A stretch of DNA of 64,000 nt from Chitinophaga sp. CB10 (GTDB lineage: Bacteria > Bacteroidota > Bacteroidia > Chitinophagales > Chitinophagaceae): NCBI GenBank assembly GCA_001870995.2, contig MLAV02000014.1:1-64000 (forward strand), read 5' to 3'. The position numbers and the translations under genes are program-made. Numbering within the stretch: the first letter of the stretch is position 1; each line of letters opens with the position of its first letter. This document shows, in pieces, positions 26,343 to 35,410 of the stretch. The notes under the pieces were generated by a model. It did not search any database and was not told the DNA's origin. It was given only the letters and a program-made list of their open reading frames with translations.

Positions 26343-27878
26343 ATGAAAAGAAAATTCTTTAAATCTATAATAATAGCAGCGGGTGGATTGTTAGTGTTTG
26401 CTGCTTGTAGTAAAAGTTTCCTCGAAACAGATCCGACCGGTACCCCGGTAGAAAATAATTACTACCGTAACGAAACCGAAGCCTTCAAGGGCCTGGTAGC
26501 GGTGTACGATGTGCTGGGCTGGCAGGGTAACGCCTATATCACCAAAACAGGTATGGCGGATGCCGCCTCCGATGATCACTATGCAGGCGGCGGTAGCTCT
26601 ACGGACGTTTCCGGCTTGCAGGTAATGTCCAACTACACCGTGGATGCAGCCACCGGCCCTTCTGCGGAATTATGGCAGAAAGGTTATGCCGGCGTTTTCA
26701 GGGCTAACCTCCTGATGGAAAAGCTGCCGAACGTGCCGATGGACGAAAATAAAAAGAAGCGTTTTGTAGCTGAATGTAAAGTTCTCCGCGCTTACTTCTA
26801 TTTTGACCTGGTACGCTTGTTCAAAAACATTCCCCTGATCACCAAAACCCTCGCTACTTCCGAGTTTAACACGGTAGAACAGGCGGACCCCGCACAGGTA
26901 TGGGCGCTGATTGAAAAGGACCTTACAGAGGCTATCGCTGAAACCCAGCTGCCTGATAAACTCGCCGGTTCCGAAACCGGGCGTATGAACAAAGGCATCG
27001 CACATGCCCTGCTGGGAAAAGTATATCTCTGGGAGAAAAAATATGCCGAAGCTGCCGCCCAGTTTGAACTGGTAAATGGTATTCCGGGCGCTTCCAACGC
27101 TTACGGTTATTCCCTGCTGCCCAACTATGCGGACTTGTGGAAATTTACCAATAAATTCAATTCCGAATCTATTTTCGAAATCTCCTTCTCTTCCCTGAGT
27201 GGCGGTACCTGGGATTGTACTTCCTGCACGGAAGGTAACGTGCTGAACGTAATGGTAGGCCCTCGCGGTTATTCTCCAACCCCGGGCGCGCCGGATTACT
27301 ATTCAGGCTGGAGCTTTCTGCCTGTAACGCAGTCCCTCTTCGATGCGCTGCACTTCGATCCCCGCTTCAATGCCACCATCATCAACCTGGACAGCCTGGA
27401 GAAAAACGGTATTGCCAAATACGAGAAAGGCTACATGAACACCGGTTATTTCCTCGCCAAGTTTGCGGCTAAGAATTCCGACAGAACTACCGGCGGTGGT
27501 AACGTGGAGCTGAACTTCGGGCAGAACCTCTATGAAATCCGCCTGGCGGACAGCTACCTGATGGAAGCGGAAGCCCTGGTAAGAGCCGGCGGCGGTACCG
27601 AAGCAGGCAGCCGCGCCTATACGTTGCTGAACGCCGTGCGTGCACGCGTGGGCCTGAACCCCGTGTCCGCCACGATCGACAATATCATGAAAGAAAGACG
27701 CCTGGAACTGGCTGGCGAAGGTCATCGTTGGTTCGACCTCGTTAGAACCGGCGATGCCGCTACCGTGCTGGCATCCAAAGGATTCAAGGCAGGTAGGAAC
27801 GAAATCCTTCCGATCCCGTTACAGGAGCTGGAAAACACCAAAATTCAGCAGAACAAAGAATATGGTGGCACTAAATAA
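26343..27878 (+). CDS. SusD/RagB-type surface glycan-binding lipoprotein
   Basis: Lipoprotein lid of the SusCD transporter, exposed on the cell surface and binding oligosaccharide. The lipobox LLVFAAC gives Cys22 as the lipidated residue. The family pattern SFLETDPTGTPVENNYYRNETEAF and late motifs VRARVGLNP and RRLELAGEGHRWFDLVR are present. 511 aa, normal. Sits 21 bp after SusC and 30 bp before the next lipoprotein gene, clearly in the same operon. Confidence 0.95.
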   Translation: MKRKFFKSIIIAAGGLLVFAACSKSFLETDPTGTPVENNYYRNETEAFKGLVAVYDVLGWQGNAYITKTGMADAASDDHYAGGGSSTDVSGLQVMSNYTVDAATGPSAELWQKGYAGVFRANLLMEKLPNVPMDENKKKRFVAECKVLRAYFYFDLVRLFKNIPLITKTLATSEFNTVEQADPAQVWALIEKDLTEAIAETQLPDKLAGSETGRMNKGIAHALLGKVYLWEKKYAEAAAQFELVNGIPGASNAYGYSLLPNYADLWKFTNKFNSESIFEISFSSLSGGTWDCTSCTEGNVLNVMVGPRGYSPTPGAPDYYSGWSFLPVTQSLFDALHFDPRFNATIINLDSLEKNGIAKYEKGYMNTGYFLAKFAAKNSDRTTGGGNVELNFGQNLYEIRLADSYLMEAEALVRAGGGTEAGSRAYTLLNAVRARVGLNPVSATIDNIMKERRLELAGEGHRWFDLVRTGDAATVLASKGFKAGRNEILPIPLQELENTKIQQNKEYGGTK

Positions 27879-27908
27879 TGCTGTCAACAACCTTTAAAAA
27901 GTCTATTC

Positions 27909-28787
27909 ATGAAATTTGCCAATAAAAATATACTAGCCGCAGTGCTGCTGGGCGCAAGCGCCTTTGCCGCCTGTTCTCCGGAATCCGATAAAAAATCGCT
28001 GGGCGCAATCCCTGCAGGTTCCTTCACCGTTACGCCGGTGGCCAACGACGGTAACCGTTTTGTAGTAAGCAACACCACCCAGGGCGCTTTTATGAGCGTG
28101 TGGGCGGCGTCTAACGGTGGCGCCTCTACGCTGAAAACTGATACCCTTACCTTCGGCCGTAAAGGCGCCTGGGATATTAACCTGACCGCCTATACGCAGG
28201 GCGGTTCCACTACCGCCAAACAACAGGTAACGGTGGCCGCGGATATCCCGCCGGCGCAGATCGTGGGATTCTACGACCTCACCAAATCCAGGGTGGATAC
28301 CCAATGGCTGTCGCTCAAAATGGGCGCAGTAGCCACTACTATCACCTATACGCCCAACGGCGTGAACTTCTCCAAGCCTGCCAATGCCGCTTCCAACGGC
28401 GGTATTTATCGCAAAGTGAAGATCAATCCTAAGCGCGATTATTACCTGCAGGTTTTCGCAAGAGGCCAGCTGGTAAAACTGGCGGGCGATTCCGCCTGGT
28501 TCGAAGCCTACATCGGTAAGGACCTGCCGTTGAACAACTTTAATTACACCTCCAATCTTGTGGCAGGTTTCAATACCAACAGCGCCTGCGGCCTCGCTGC
28601 CATGAACGGCAACATCGTTCCGGCGGCATGCAACGGCGCAGCGGCCGGTAAAGCAGGCCTGGTAACCTTTAGCGATGCGGCTGATTATTACATCGTCATC
28701 AAAGCGGGTAGTAATTCCCCTGCCAACGGGCTGGGTGCGGCAGGCATCACGGTTGACAGTGTGAAGCTGCTTGAGCAGATCAGATAA
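27909..28787 (+). CDS. putative surface glycan-binding lipoprotein of the PUL
   Basis: Lipoprotein (292 aa) with lipobox Cys22 (SAFAAC). Residues about 35-115 look like a PKD/Ig-like beta-sandwich (VSNTTQGAFMSVWAAS, DTLTFGRKGAWDINLTAY), and the remainder resembles a jelly-roll carbohydrate-binding domain (IYRKVKINPKRDYYLQVFARG). By position after SusD it is the likely SusE/F-type surface glycan-binding protein. I cannot assign a named family. The gene is followed by a strong hairpin before the GH16 gene. Confidence 0.75.
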   Translation: MKFANKNILAAVLLGASAFAACSPESDKKSLGAIPAGSFTVTPVANDGNRFVVSNTTQGAFMSVWAASNGGASTLKTDTLTFGRKGAWDINLTAYTQGGSTTAKQQVTVAADIPPAQIVGFYDLTKSRVDTQWLSLKMGAVATTITYTPNGVNFSKPANAASNGGIYRKVKINPKRDYYLQVFARGQLVKLAGDSAWFEAYIGKDLPLNNFNYTSNLVAGFNTNSACGLAAMNGNIVPAACNGAAAGKAGLVTFSDAADYYIVIKAGSNSPANGLGAAGITVDSVKLLEQIR

Positions 28788-28843
28788 TACACTTTGTTCC
28801 GGTTACCGGTATTTGCGTTTCGCCCTGCGGAGAGATGCAAATG

Positions 28844-28886
28844 CCGGGGAAACCGCCAGCGCTGCGGCTTATGGCGGTTTCCCCGG
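28844..28886 (+). other. 15-bp perfect hairpin between binding-protein and GH16 genes
   Basis: Arms CCGGGGAAACCGCCA (28844-28858) and TGGCGGTTTCCCCGG (28872-28886), 13-nt loop. There is no T-run, so it is more likely an RNA-processing or stability element, or a partial terminator, than a full terminator inside the PUL operon. Confidence 0.7.
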
Positions 28887-28922
28887 AACAACGGTTACCA
28901 CTCATCAAATTTTCCACACGTA

Positions 28923-29765
28923 ATGAACGCGGTTGCAGTATCTTTCGTCTCCATGCTGATGGTTTCACAGCTATGCCTGGCCAGCAGCGATACTACCTCA
29001 CCCAAAAAACTACCAGTTCCGGTTGACAAAGCCTGGAAATTTGAACAGTCGCCTGTTTGGGCAGACGAGTTTGATTATTCCGGTATGCCCGATCCCGCCA
29101 AATGGGGATATGACGTTGGCGGCGGTGGTTGGGGAAACCACGAACTGCAATATTACACCGACAGCGGCAATGCCATCGTAGGCAATGGCGTACTCACCAT
29201 TACTGCCCGCAAAGAGGATAAGGAAAACAGACATTATACCTCCGCCCGCGTGATCAGCAAAGGCAAAGGAGATTTCCTGTACGGCCGCTTCGAAATCAGA
29301 GCGAAGCTGCCCGCAGGCAGGGGGACCTGGCCCGCCATCTGGATGCTGCCCACCGACTGGGCATACGGCGGCTGGCCCAACTCCGGGGAAATGGATATCA
29401 TGGAACACGTTGGGTTTAATCCCGGCAAAGTCCATGTCAGTATGCACACGAAAGCATACTATTTTAAAATCAATACACAGAAAACCAGCGTAACGGAGGT
29501 GGACAACATTTACGATGCATTCCATACCTACCGGCTGGACTGGACGCCCGCTGCCATCCGCGCTTATATCGACGGCAGGCAGGTGTTTGAAATGAAGAAT
29601 GAAGGGCAGGGCTTCGAGGTATGGCCGTTCGACAAACGGTTTCACCTGTTGCTCAATGTAGCCGTAGGCGGCGACTGGGGAGGCAAGCAGGGAGTGGACG
29701 ACCGCATTTTTCCTACGGCCATGCAGGTTGATTATGTGCGGGTGTACAAGATGATAGATCAATAA
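28923..29765 (+). CDS. glycoside hydrolase family 16 (beta-glucanase)
   Basis: Secreted GH16 endo-glucanase, probably laminarinase-like. The active site GEMDIMEHVG supplies nucleophile E156, D158 and acid/base E161. Aromatic residues around WPAIWML and FHLLLNVAVGGDWGG fit a beta-1,3-glucan cleft. The start at ATG 28923 gives a signal peptide (about residues 1-20, LCLASS); the longer frame to 28794 runs through the upstream hairpin and is unlikely. 280 aa. First of three hydrolases in the PUL operon. Confidence 0.92.
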   Translation: MNAVAVSFVSMLMVSQLCLASSDTTSPKKLPVPVDKAWKFEQSPVWADEFDYSGMPDPAKWGYDVGGGGWGNHELQYYTDSGNAIVGNGVLTITARKEDKENRHYTSARVISKGKGDFLYGRFEIRAKLPAGRGTWPAIWMLPTDWAYGGWPNSGEMDIMEHVGFNPGKVHVSMHTKAYYFKINTQKTSVTEVDNIYDAFHTYRLDWTPAAIRAYIDGRQVFEMKNEGQGFEVWPFDKRFHLLLNVAVGGDWGGKQGVDDRIFPTAMQVDYVRVYKMIDQ

Positions 29766-29777
29766 ATCCACGTATAG

Positions 29778-31181
29778 ATGAAAGCAAACAGAAATATCGT
29801 TATATATACCCTCGCGCTGCTGCTGGCGGGTACTAGCGCCTATGGCCAGGCAACGCAGCGGGGAAAGGTGGACGCCTGGATCAGTAACCCTGACCGCTCC
29901 GCCTTATTGCAAAAACAAGCGAACAGCCTTTCTTTTACTAATAGTGATAACGGCGCCCCCATCATTGACGTGGATGCCACAAAAAAATTTCAATCGATTG
30001 ATGGTTTTGGCTTTACCCTTACCGGCGGCAGCGCCACGCATATCCATCAAATGCCTGCCGCCGCGCAGGACGCCTTGCTGAAAGAATTGTTCCTCACGAA
30101 AGACAATGGCATCGGCATCAGCTACCTGCGTGTCAGCATCGCAGCGTCCGACCTGAGCGCAGAAGTATTCACCTACGACGACGTGCCCGGAGATACCGCC
30201 CTGCAGCACTTTTCCATCGGCAAGGAAAAAGCGGACCTGATCCCTGTACTGAAAAAAATACTGCAACTCAATCCCGGCATTAAAATCCTCGGCTCCCCAT
30301 GGACGGCGCCAGCCTGGATGAAAACCAACAACTCCTTCATCGGCGGCAGCCTGAAGCCGGAGTACTACCAGGCTTATGCCCGGTATTTTGTCAAGTACAT
30401 CAATGCCATGAAAGCGGAAGGCATCCACATTGACGCCATTACCATTCAGAACGAACCGCTGCATGGCGGCAACAATCCCAGCATGGTGATGCAGTGGCAG
30501 GAGCAGGCCGCCTTCGTGAAAGAAGCCCTGGGCCCTGCTTTCCGCAAGGCCAAACTGAAAACAAAGATTATCCTGTACGATCATAACTGCGATAAGCCGG
30601 AATACCCGATGAACATCCTGGCCGATAAAGCAGCCTATCCGTATATCGATGGCTCCGCGTTCCACCTCTACGGCGGCCGCATCAGCGCCATGAGTACCGT
30701 TCATGACGCCTACCCGGAAAAACGCCTCTACTTTACGGAACAGTGGTCCGATGGGAAAGGCAGCTTCGCCAAAGAGCTGACGGGCAATACTACCCGGCTA
30801 ACGATTGGGGCTATACGAAACTGGAGCCGTAATGTGCTGCAGTGGAACCTTACCTCCAATTCCACGCTCACCCCGCATACGGACAAGGGCGGCTGCGGGC
30901 AGTGCCTCGGCGGCGTTACCATCGATGGGGCCAGCGTTACCCGCAACTCGTCTTATTACGTGATCGGCCATGCGTCCAAATTTGTGGCGCCGGGCTCCGT
31001 AAGGATCGCATCCAACGAGCCGGAACACCTGGATAACGTGGCTTTCCGCACGCCGGCAGGCAAAAAAGTGCTGGTAGTGGTGAACAACCATCCTACCGAA
31101 CAGCAGTTTCAGATACGTGAAAATGGAAGGCTCGCAGCGGTGACGCTGGGTAGCTACGCCGTTGGCACTTACGTCTGGTAA
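29778..31181 (+). CDS. glycoside hydrolase family 30 (beta-1,6-glucanase-like), first copy
   Basis: Secreted GH30 enzyme. Sec signal peptide ends at SAYGQ. Catalytic acid/base E226 in ITIQNEPLHGG and nucleophile E321 in LYFTEQWSDG. The beta-sandwich side domain is formed by the chain ends. 467 aa. The closest theme is the beta-1,6-glucanase subgroup (inference). 12 bp after GH16 and followed by a second GH30 gene 27 bp later. The two paralogs are clearly diverged, so they probably have different cleavage preferences. Confidence 0.9.
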   Translation: MKANRNIVIYTLALLLAGTSAYGQATQRGKVDAWISNPDRSALLQKQANSLSFTNSDNGAPIIDVDATKKFQSIDGFGFTLTGGSATHIHQMPAAAQDALLKELFLTKDNGIGISYLRVSIAASDLSAEVFTYDDVPGDTALQHFSIGKEKADLIPVLKKILQLNPGIKILGSPWTAPAWMKTNNSFIGGSLKPEYYQAYARYFVKYINAMKAEGIHIDAITIQNEPLHGGNNPSMVMQWQEQAAFVKEALGPAFRKAKLKTKIILYDHNCDKPEYPMNILADKAAYPYIDGSAFHLYGGRISAMSTVHDAYPEKRLYFTEQWSDGKGSFAKELTGNTTRLTIGAIRNWSRNVLQWNLTSNSTLTPHTDKGGCGQCLGGVTIDGASVTRNSSYYVIGHASKFVAPGSVRIASNEPEHLDNVAFRTPAGKKVLVVVNNHPTEQQFQIRENGRLAAVTLGSYAVGTYVW

Positions 31182-31208
31182 CCATTAAATTTTATTTTTT
31201 TGAGAGAG

Positions 31209-32636
31209 ATGAAAAAGACTATTCTGGCAACTGCCGCGTTCTTCGCCATAGCCGCGCAGGGGTACAGCCAAAAACAAAAAGCAATCGTATATACTACCGC
31301 GCAGGGTACCCAATTGCGGCTGACGCAAAATGGCATCCTCCAATTCCACCCGATGCCGCAGCCTTTTGAAACAGAGCCCTGCGTGTTCGTGGATCCGAAA
31401 GTAACCTTTCAGACCTTCCAGGGAATCGGCGGCGCGCTGACGGATGCTGCAGCCGAAACGTTCTATAAACTGCCTAAGGACAAACAGGCGGAGCTGCTGA
31501 AAGCTTATTTTGATGTTAATAACGGTATCGGATATACGTTTTCCAGGACCAACATCGCCAGCTGCGATTTCAGCAGCGATACCTATGCTTATGTGGAAGA
31601 CCATGACAGCACCTTGAAAACATTCAACATCAAACACGATTTACAATATAAGGTACCATTCATCAAAGCGGCCACCCAGGCGGCCGGCGGCACGCTGCCG
31701 CTGTTTGTAAGCCCCTGGAGCCCGCCGGCATGGATGAAGGACAACAACAGCGTATTGCAGGGCGGTAAACTGCTGCCCCGTTATTATGCGGCCTGGTCCA
31801 ACCACTACGTGAAATTCATCAAAGCCTACGAAGCCCTTGGCATCCCGGTATGGGGCCTCAGCGTGCAAAACGAGCCTATGGCCAAACAACGCTGGGAATC
31901 CTGCATCTTCACCGCGGAAGAAGAAAGGGATTTCATTAAGCAATACCTCGGCCCTACGCTGGCAAAAAATGGCCTGGGCGGCAAAAAGCTGATCGCCTGG
32001 GATCATAACCGCGACCTCCTGTATCAACGCGCCAGCACGCTCCTCCAGGATAAGGAAGCCGCCAAATATATCTGGGGCATCGGCTACCACTGGTACGAAA
32101 CCTGGACCGGCAGCGATATGCAGTTCCAAAACGAAAAGCTGGTACAGCAGGCCTTCCCGGGTATCAACCTCGTGTTTACCGAAGGCTGTATCGAAAAATT
32201 TGATTACAACCGCCTGAACGACTGGGCCATCGGCGAAAAGTACGGTTACTCCCTCGTGAATGATTTCAACAGCGGCACCGTAGCCTGGACGGACTGGAAC
32301 ATCCTCCTGGACGAAAAAGGCGGACCAAACCACGTGGGCAACTTCTGCTTTGCGCCCGTGCATGCGGACACACAAAAAGGACAACTCATTTATACGAACG
32401 CGTATTATTATTTAGGCCATTTTTCAAAATTCATCCGCCCCGGTGCGAAGCGTGTGGTAAGCTCCAGCAGCCGCTCCCAGCTGCAAACGACTGCCTTCGT
32501 CAACAAAGACGGGAAACTGGCAGTGATCGTACTCAATACCAGCGATAAGGAGATCAAATACAACCTCTGGATCGCCGGTAATGCAGCGCCGGCTGTAAGC
32601 CAGCCACACTCCATCAACACTTTAATAGTTGAATAA
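31209..32636 (+). CDS. glycoside hydrolase family 30, second copy
   Basis: Second secreted GH30 enzyme (475 aa). Signal peptide ends near GYSQ. Catalytic acid/base E222 in WGLSVQNEPMA and nucleophile E325 in LVFTEGCIEKFD. The start was set at ATG 31209; the frame opens 9 nt earlier at a TTG. The FTEGC and RWESCIFTAEEERDF patterns place it closer to glucosylceramidase/beta-glucanase types than the first copy. Last gene of the PUL operon; a terminator follows at 32677-32705. Confidence 0.9.
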   Translation: MKKTILATAAFFAIAAQGYSQKQKAIVYTTAQGTQLRLTQNGILQFHPMPQPFETEPCVFVDPKVTFQTFQGIGGALTDAAAETFYKLPKDKQAELLKAYFDVNNGIGYTFSRTNIASCDFSSDTYAYVEDHDSTLKTFNIKHDLQYKVPFIKAATQAAGGTLPLFVSPWSPPAWMKDNNSVLQGGKLLPRYYAAWSNHYVKFIKAYEALGIPVWGLSVQNEPMAKQRWESCIFTAEEERDFIKQYLGPTLAKNGLGGKKLIAWDHNRDLLYQRASTLLQDKEAAKYIWGIGYHWYETWTGSDMQFQNEKLVQQAFPGINLVFTEGCIEKFDYNRLNDWAIGEKYGYSLVNDFNSGTVAWTDWNILLDEKGGPNHVGNFCFAPVHADTQKGQLIYTNAYYYLGHFSKFIRPGAKRVVSSSSRSQLQTTAFVNKDGKLAVIVLNTSDKEIKYNLWIAGNAAPAVSQPHSINTLIVE

Positions 32637-32676
32637 GTAAAGATTCAAGTATTTCATAACGAGTAGATGATGATAT

Positions 32677-32705
32677 AAAGCCCTCCGTTTCGTCCGGAGG
32701 GCTTT
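32677..32705 (+). terminator. intrinsic terminator of the PUL operon
   Basis: AAAGCCCTCCG (32677-32687) pairs with CGGAGGGCTTT (32695-32705), 7-nt loop, ending in TTTT. It abuts the promoter of the next gene. Confidence 0.88.
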
Positions 32706-32708
32706 TCG

Positions 32709-32716
32709 TATATTTG
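32709..32716 (+). promoter_or_regulatory. -7 element immediately before the Crp-family gene
   Basis: TATATTTG, an exact TAnnTTTG match, ends only 4 nt before the ATG at 32721, implying a leaderless or nearly leaderless mRNA. Confidence 0.55.
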
Positions 32717-32720
32717 CAGT

Positions 32721-33344
32721 ATGGATGTATTGAACAGTATCACGGCTTTTCAGTCCAGCCCTGAGCTCCGGGAAAAACTCTACGAGTATAGCACCATCCG
32801 TACCTTTAAGGAAGGAGAGGTGATCCTCAACGAGTGCGCCAATATCCGCGCCATTCCCATTGTTACGCGGGGCAGCATGCGCGTGCTCCGTACGGATGAG
32901 GACGGGCGGGAGATACTGCTCTACTACATCCGTGCCGGGGAAAGCTGCATCATGTCTTTCCTGGGCGGCCTGCACCAGGAAGAAAGCAAGGTCAAAGCCG
33001 TGGTGGAAGAAGAGGCGGAAATCTATTTCCTGCCGGTGGAAAAGGTGGGGCTGTTTATCAGGGAGTACCCCGAATGGCTGGATTATATCTTCCGCTTATA
33101 CCACAAACGCTTCGAAGAACTGCTGGAAGTGGTGAATGCCGTGGCCTTCCGCAAAACGGACGAGCGCCTGCTGCAATTACTCCGCAAAAAAGCTGAACTC
33201 ACCGGCAATAACCAGTTACAGGTTACCCACGAACAACTGGCCAACGAGTTGGGCACGGCCAGGGCGGTGGTTTCCCGCCTGCTGAAGCAGCTGGAGGCCG
33301 ACGGTACGGTCAGGCTGGGCCGGAACAAAATCTCCCTTATGTGA
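32721..33344 (+). CDS. Crp/Fnr-family transcriptional regulator of the sulfur module
   Basis: Crp-family regulator: cNMP-binding-like beta-roll (about residues 25-120), dimer helix, and a C-terminal winged helix with recognition segment THEQLANELGTARAVVSRLLKQLE. 207 aa. The effector pocket lacks an obvious cyclic nucleotide signature, but two cysteines, C39 (ILNECANI) and C76 (AGESCIMSF), sit in the beta-roll and could sense thiol or persulfide stress (inference). It precedes an MBL-rhodanese gene and a YeeE/YedE pair. A CRP-like operator overlaps its stop codon. Confidence 0.88.
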   Translation: MDVLNSITAFQSSPELREKLYEYSTIRTFKEGEVILNECANIRAIPIVTRGSMRVLRTDEDGREILLYYIRAGESCIMSFLGGLHQEESKVKAVVEEEAEIYFLPVEKVGLFIREYPEWLDYIFRLYHKRFEELLEVVNAVAFRKTDERLLQLLRKKAELTGNNQLQVTHEQLANELGTARAVVSRLLKQLEADGTVRLGRNKISLM

Positions 33345-33355
33345 CAAATGTCACC
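33340..33355. promoter_or_regulatory. CRP-like operator before the MBL-rhodanese gene
   Basis: TGTGA, 6 nt, TCACC, within a perfect GTGACA-AA-TGTCAC inverted repeat (33341-33354). It overlaps the regulator's stop codon. Its centre is about 42 nt upstream of the predicted start site of the downstream gene, a class II activator position. Confidence 0.65.
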
Positions 33356-33376
33356 GTCCGGGACAGCATAATGTCT

Positions 33377-33384
33377 GACCTTTG
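33377..33384 (+). promoter_or_regulatory. -7 element of the MBL-rhodanese/YeeE operon
   Basis: GACCTTTG, one base off TAnnTTTG. No TTG lies at the -33 spacing, consistent with activator-dependent initiation from the adjacent CRP-like site. ATG at 33411. Confidence 0.5.
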
Positions 33385-33410
33385 ATAAATCTAATCTAAA
33401 CGGCTTTATT

Positions 33411-34820
33411 ATGCAGATAGAACAGATTTATACCGGCTGCCTGGCACAAGGTGCTTATTATATTCAATCCGCCGGAGAAGCGGCTATTATTGACCCTTTA
33501 CGCGATACGGCGCCTTACCTCCGCAGGGCGGAGAAGGACGGCGTTGCCATCAAATATATTTTCGAAACACATTTCCATGCCGACTTTGTGTCCGGCCATA
33601 TCGACCTGCACCAGGCCACCGGCGCGCCCATCGTGTACGGCCCCGGCGCCGACCCCGCGTTTGACGCCATCATCGCTGCGGACGGGCAGGAGTTCCGTAT
33701 AGGCAACGCGACCATCAAAGTGCTGCACACGCCCGGGCATACGCTGGAGAGCGTGACCTACCTGCTCCGCGACGAGCAGGGGAAGGACTACGCCATCTTC
33801 AGCGGGGATACCCTCTTCCTCGGCGATGTAGGCCGGCCTGACCTGGCGCAAAAGAAGGACGGCATCACCAAAGAAGACCTGGCCGGCATGCTGTACGATA
33901 GCCTGACGAACAAGATCATGCCGCTGGCAGATGAGGTGATCGTGTACCCGGCCCATGGCGCAGGTTCCGCCTGTGGTAAAAACATGATGAAGGAAACCGT
34001 GGATACCCTCGGCCACCAGAAGGCGGTGAACTATGCGCTGAACCAGCCCGACAAGGCCGCTTTCATTAAAGCCGTAACGGACGGGCTCCTGCCGCCGCCG
34101 GAATACTTCCCCGCCAACGTACTGATGAACAAACAGGGCTACCGCAGTATGGACGAGGTGATGAAAAAAGGCCTGATGGCGCTAAACCCATCCGCTTTTG
34201 AAAAGGCCGCCAATGATACCCGCGCGCTGATACTCGATACCCGCGATAACGCCGCTTTTGCCGCAGGCTTTGTGCCGCAGTCGGTCAACATAGGGCTGAA
34301 AGGCGATTTTGCCCCATGGGTGGGCGCGCTAATCGGCGATGTGCAACAGCCTATACTGCTCGTAAGCGAGCCCGGGACGGAACCGGAAGCCATCGGGCGC
34401 CTGGGCCGCGTAGGCTTCGATAACGTCATCGGCTACCTGGACGGCGGTTTCGAAAGCTGGAAGAACGCCGGCAGAGTAGTAGATACCGTCGATCGTATTT
34501 CCGCGGAAAAATTCGCTGCACAGTATGATGAAGATATAACGGTGGTGGACGTACGAAAAGAAAGCGAATACAATGCTGCGCATGTCAAAAACGCCGGCAA
34601 CAAACCACTGGCTGATATCAGCAGCTGGATCAAAATGCTCGACCCGGATAAACATTTCTATATTCACTGCGCCGGCGGCTATCGCAGCATGGCGGCGGCC
34701 AGTATCCTGCAAATGCACGGCTACCGCAATTTCAGCGAAGTAGCAGGCGGAATGAATGCGATTCAACAAACCAACGTACCTGTAACGGATTTTGTATGCC
34801 CTTCCGGCAATAATAAGTAA
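33411..34820 (+). CDS. persulfide dioxygenase-like MBL-fold protein fused to two rhodanese domains
   Basis: Cytosolic enzyme of the ETHE1/persulfide dioxygenase group with a sulfurtransferase module. The N-terminal metallo-beta-lactamase fold has THFHADFVSGH (H54, H56, D58), HTPGHT and FSGDTLF, matching the mononuclear iron site of persulfide dioxygenases. Two rhodanese domains follow. The second has the catalytic loop HCAGGYRS with C420. The first has SEPGTEP where the active Cys should be, so it is probably structural. 469 aa. Expected to oxidise glutathione or other low-molecular-weight persulfides to sulfite. First gene of an operon with two transporter genes. Confidence 0.9.
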   Translation: MQIEQIYTGCLAQGAYYIQSAGEAAIIDPLRDTAPYLRRAEKDGVAIKYIFETHFHADFVSGHIDLHQATGAPIVYGPGADPAFDAIIAADGQEFRIGNATIKVLHTPGHTLESVTYLLRDEQGKDYAIFSGDTLFLGDVGRPDLAQKKDGITKEDLAGMLYDSLTNKIMPLADEVIVYPAHGAGSACGKNMMKETVDTLGHQKAVNYALNQPDKAAFIKAVTDGLLPPPEYFPANVLMNKQGYRSMDEVMKKGLMALNPSAFEKAANDTRALILDTRDNAAFAAGFVPQSVNIGLKGDFAPWVGALIGDVQQPILLVSEPGTEPEAIGRLGRVGFDNVIGYLDGGFESWKNAGRVVDTVDRISAEKFAAQYDEDITVVDVRKESEYNAAHVKNAGNKPLADISSWIKMLDPDKHFYIHCAGGYRSMAAASILQMHGYRNFSEVAGGMNAIQQTNVPVTDFVCPSGNNK

Positions 34821-34827
34821 TCTCAAT

Positions 34828-35400
34828 ATGGAACAACTGAGCATGTGGCTGCGTCAGCCCTGGCCCTGGTATGTGGCCGGGCCGCTGATTGGGCTGACGG
34901 TACCTTTACTGCTGGTACTGGGAAATAAAACTTTCGGGATCTCTGCCTCGCTTCGTCATGTATGCGCAGCCTGCATCCCCGCTAACATACCTTTCTTTAC
35001 CTACGAGTGGAAGAAGGAAAAATGGAATTTAGTTTTTGCTTTGGGAATATTACTGGGTGGTTTTCTTGCGATGACCTTTATGCGGGATAGTACAGCCGTA
35101 ACTGTACACCCGCGCCTGGTAAATGAATTGGCAGGGTATGGGATACACGATTATTCGTCCCTGATCCCGGGGGAGCTGTTTAGCTGGCAGCAGCTGCTCA
35201 CGGTCCGCGGGCTGATCATGATGGCTGGCGGCGGCTTCCTCGTCGGCTTTGGAACCCGGTATGCGGGTGGTTGTACGAGCGGCCATTCCATCATGGGCTT
35301 AGCTTCCCTGCAATGGCCTTCGCTGGCAGCTACCTGTTGTTTTATGGCAGGCGGATTTATCATGGCCAACCTGATCTTGCCTTTTATCCTTTCTCTTTAA
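34828..35400 (+). CDS. YeeE/YedE-family sulfur transporter, N-terminal half
   Basis: Multi-spanning membrane protein (190 aa) of the YeeE/YedE sulfur-transport family. It carries the conserved RYAGGCTSGHSIMG segment with the pore Cys. The start was chosen at ATG 34828, 7 nt after the MBL stop; the longer frame to 34792 overlaps that gene. Bacteroidota often split this transporter into two half-size genes, here followed 10 bp later by the second half. Likely transports thiosulfate or another sulfane compound across the inner membrane. Confidence 0.87.
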   Translation: MEQLSMWLRQPWPWYVAGPLIGLTVPLLLVLGNKTFGISASLRHVCAACIPANIPFFTYEWKKEKWNLVFALGILLGGFLAMTFMRDSTAVTVHPRLVNELAGYGIHDYSSLIPGELFSWQQLLTVRGLIMMAGGGFLVGFGTRYAGGCTSGHSIMGLASLQWPSLAATCCFMAGGFIMANLILPFILSL

Positions 35401-35410
35401 GCGATTCACT

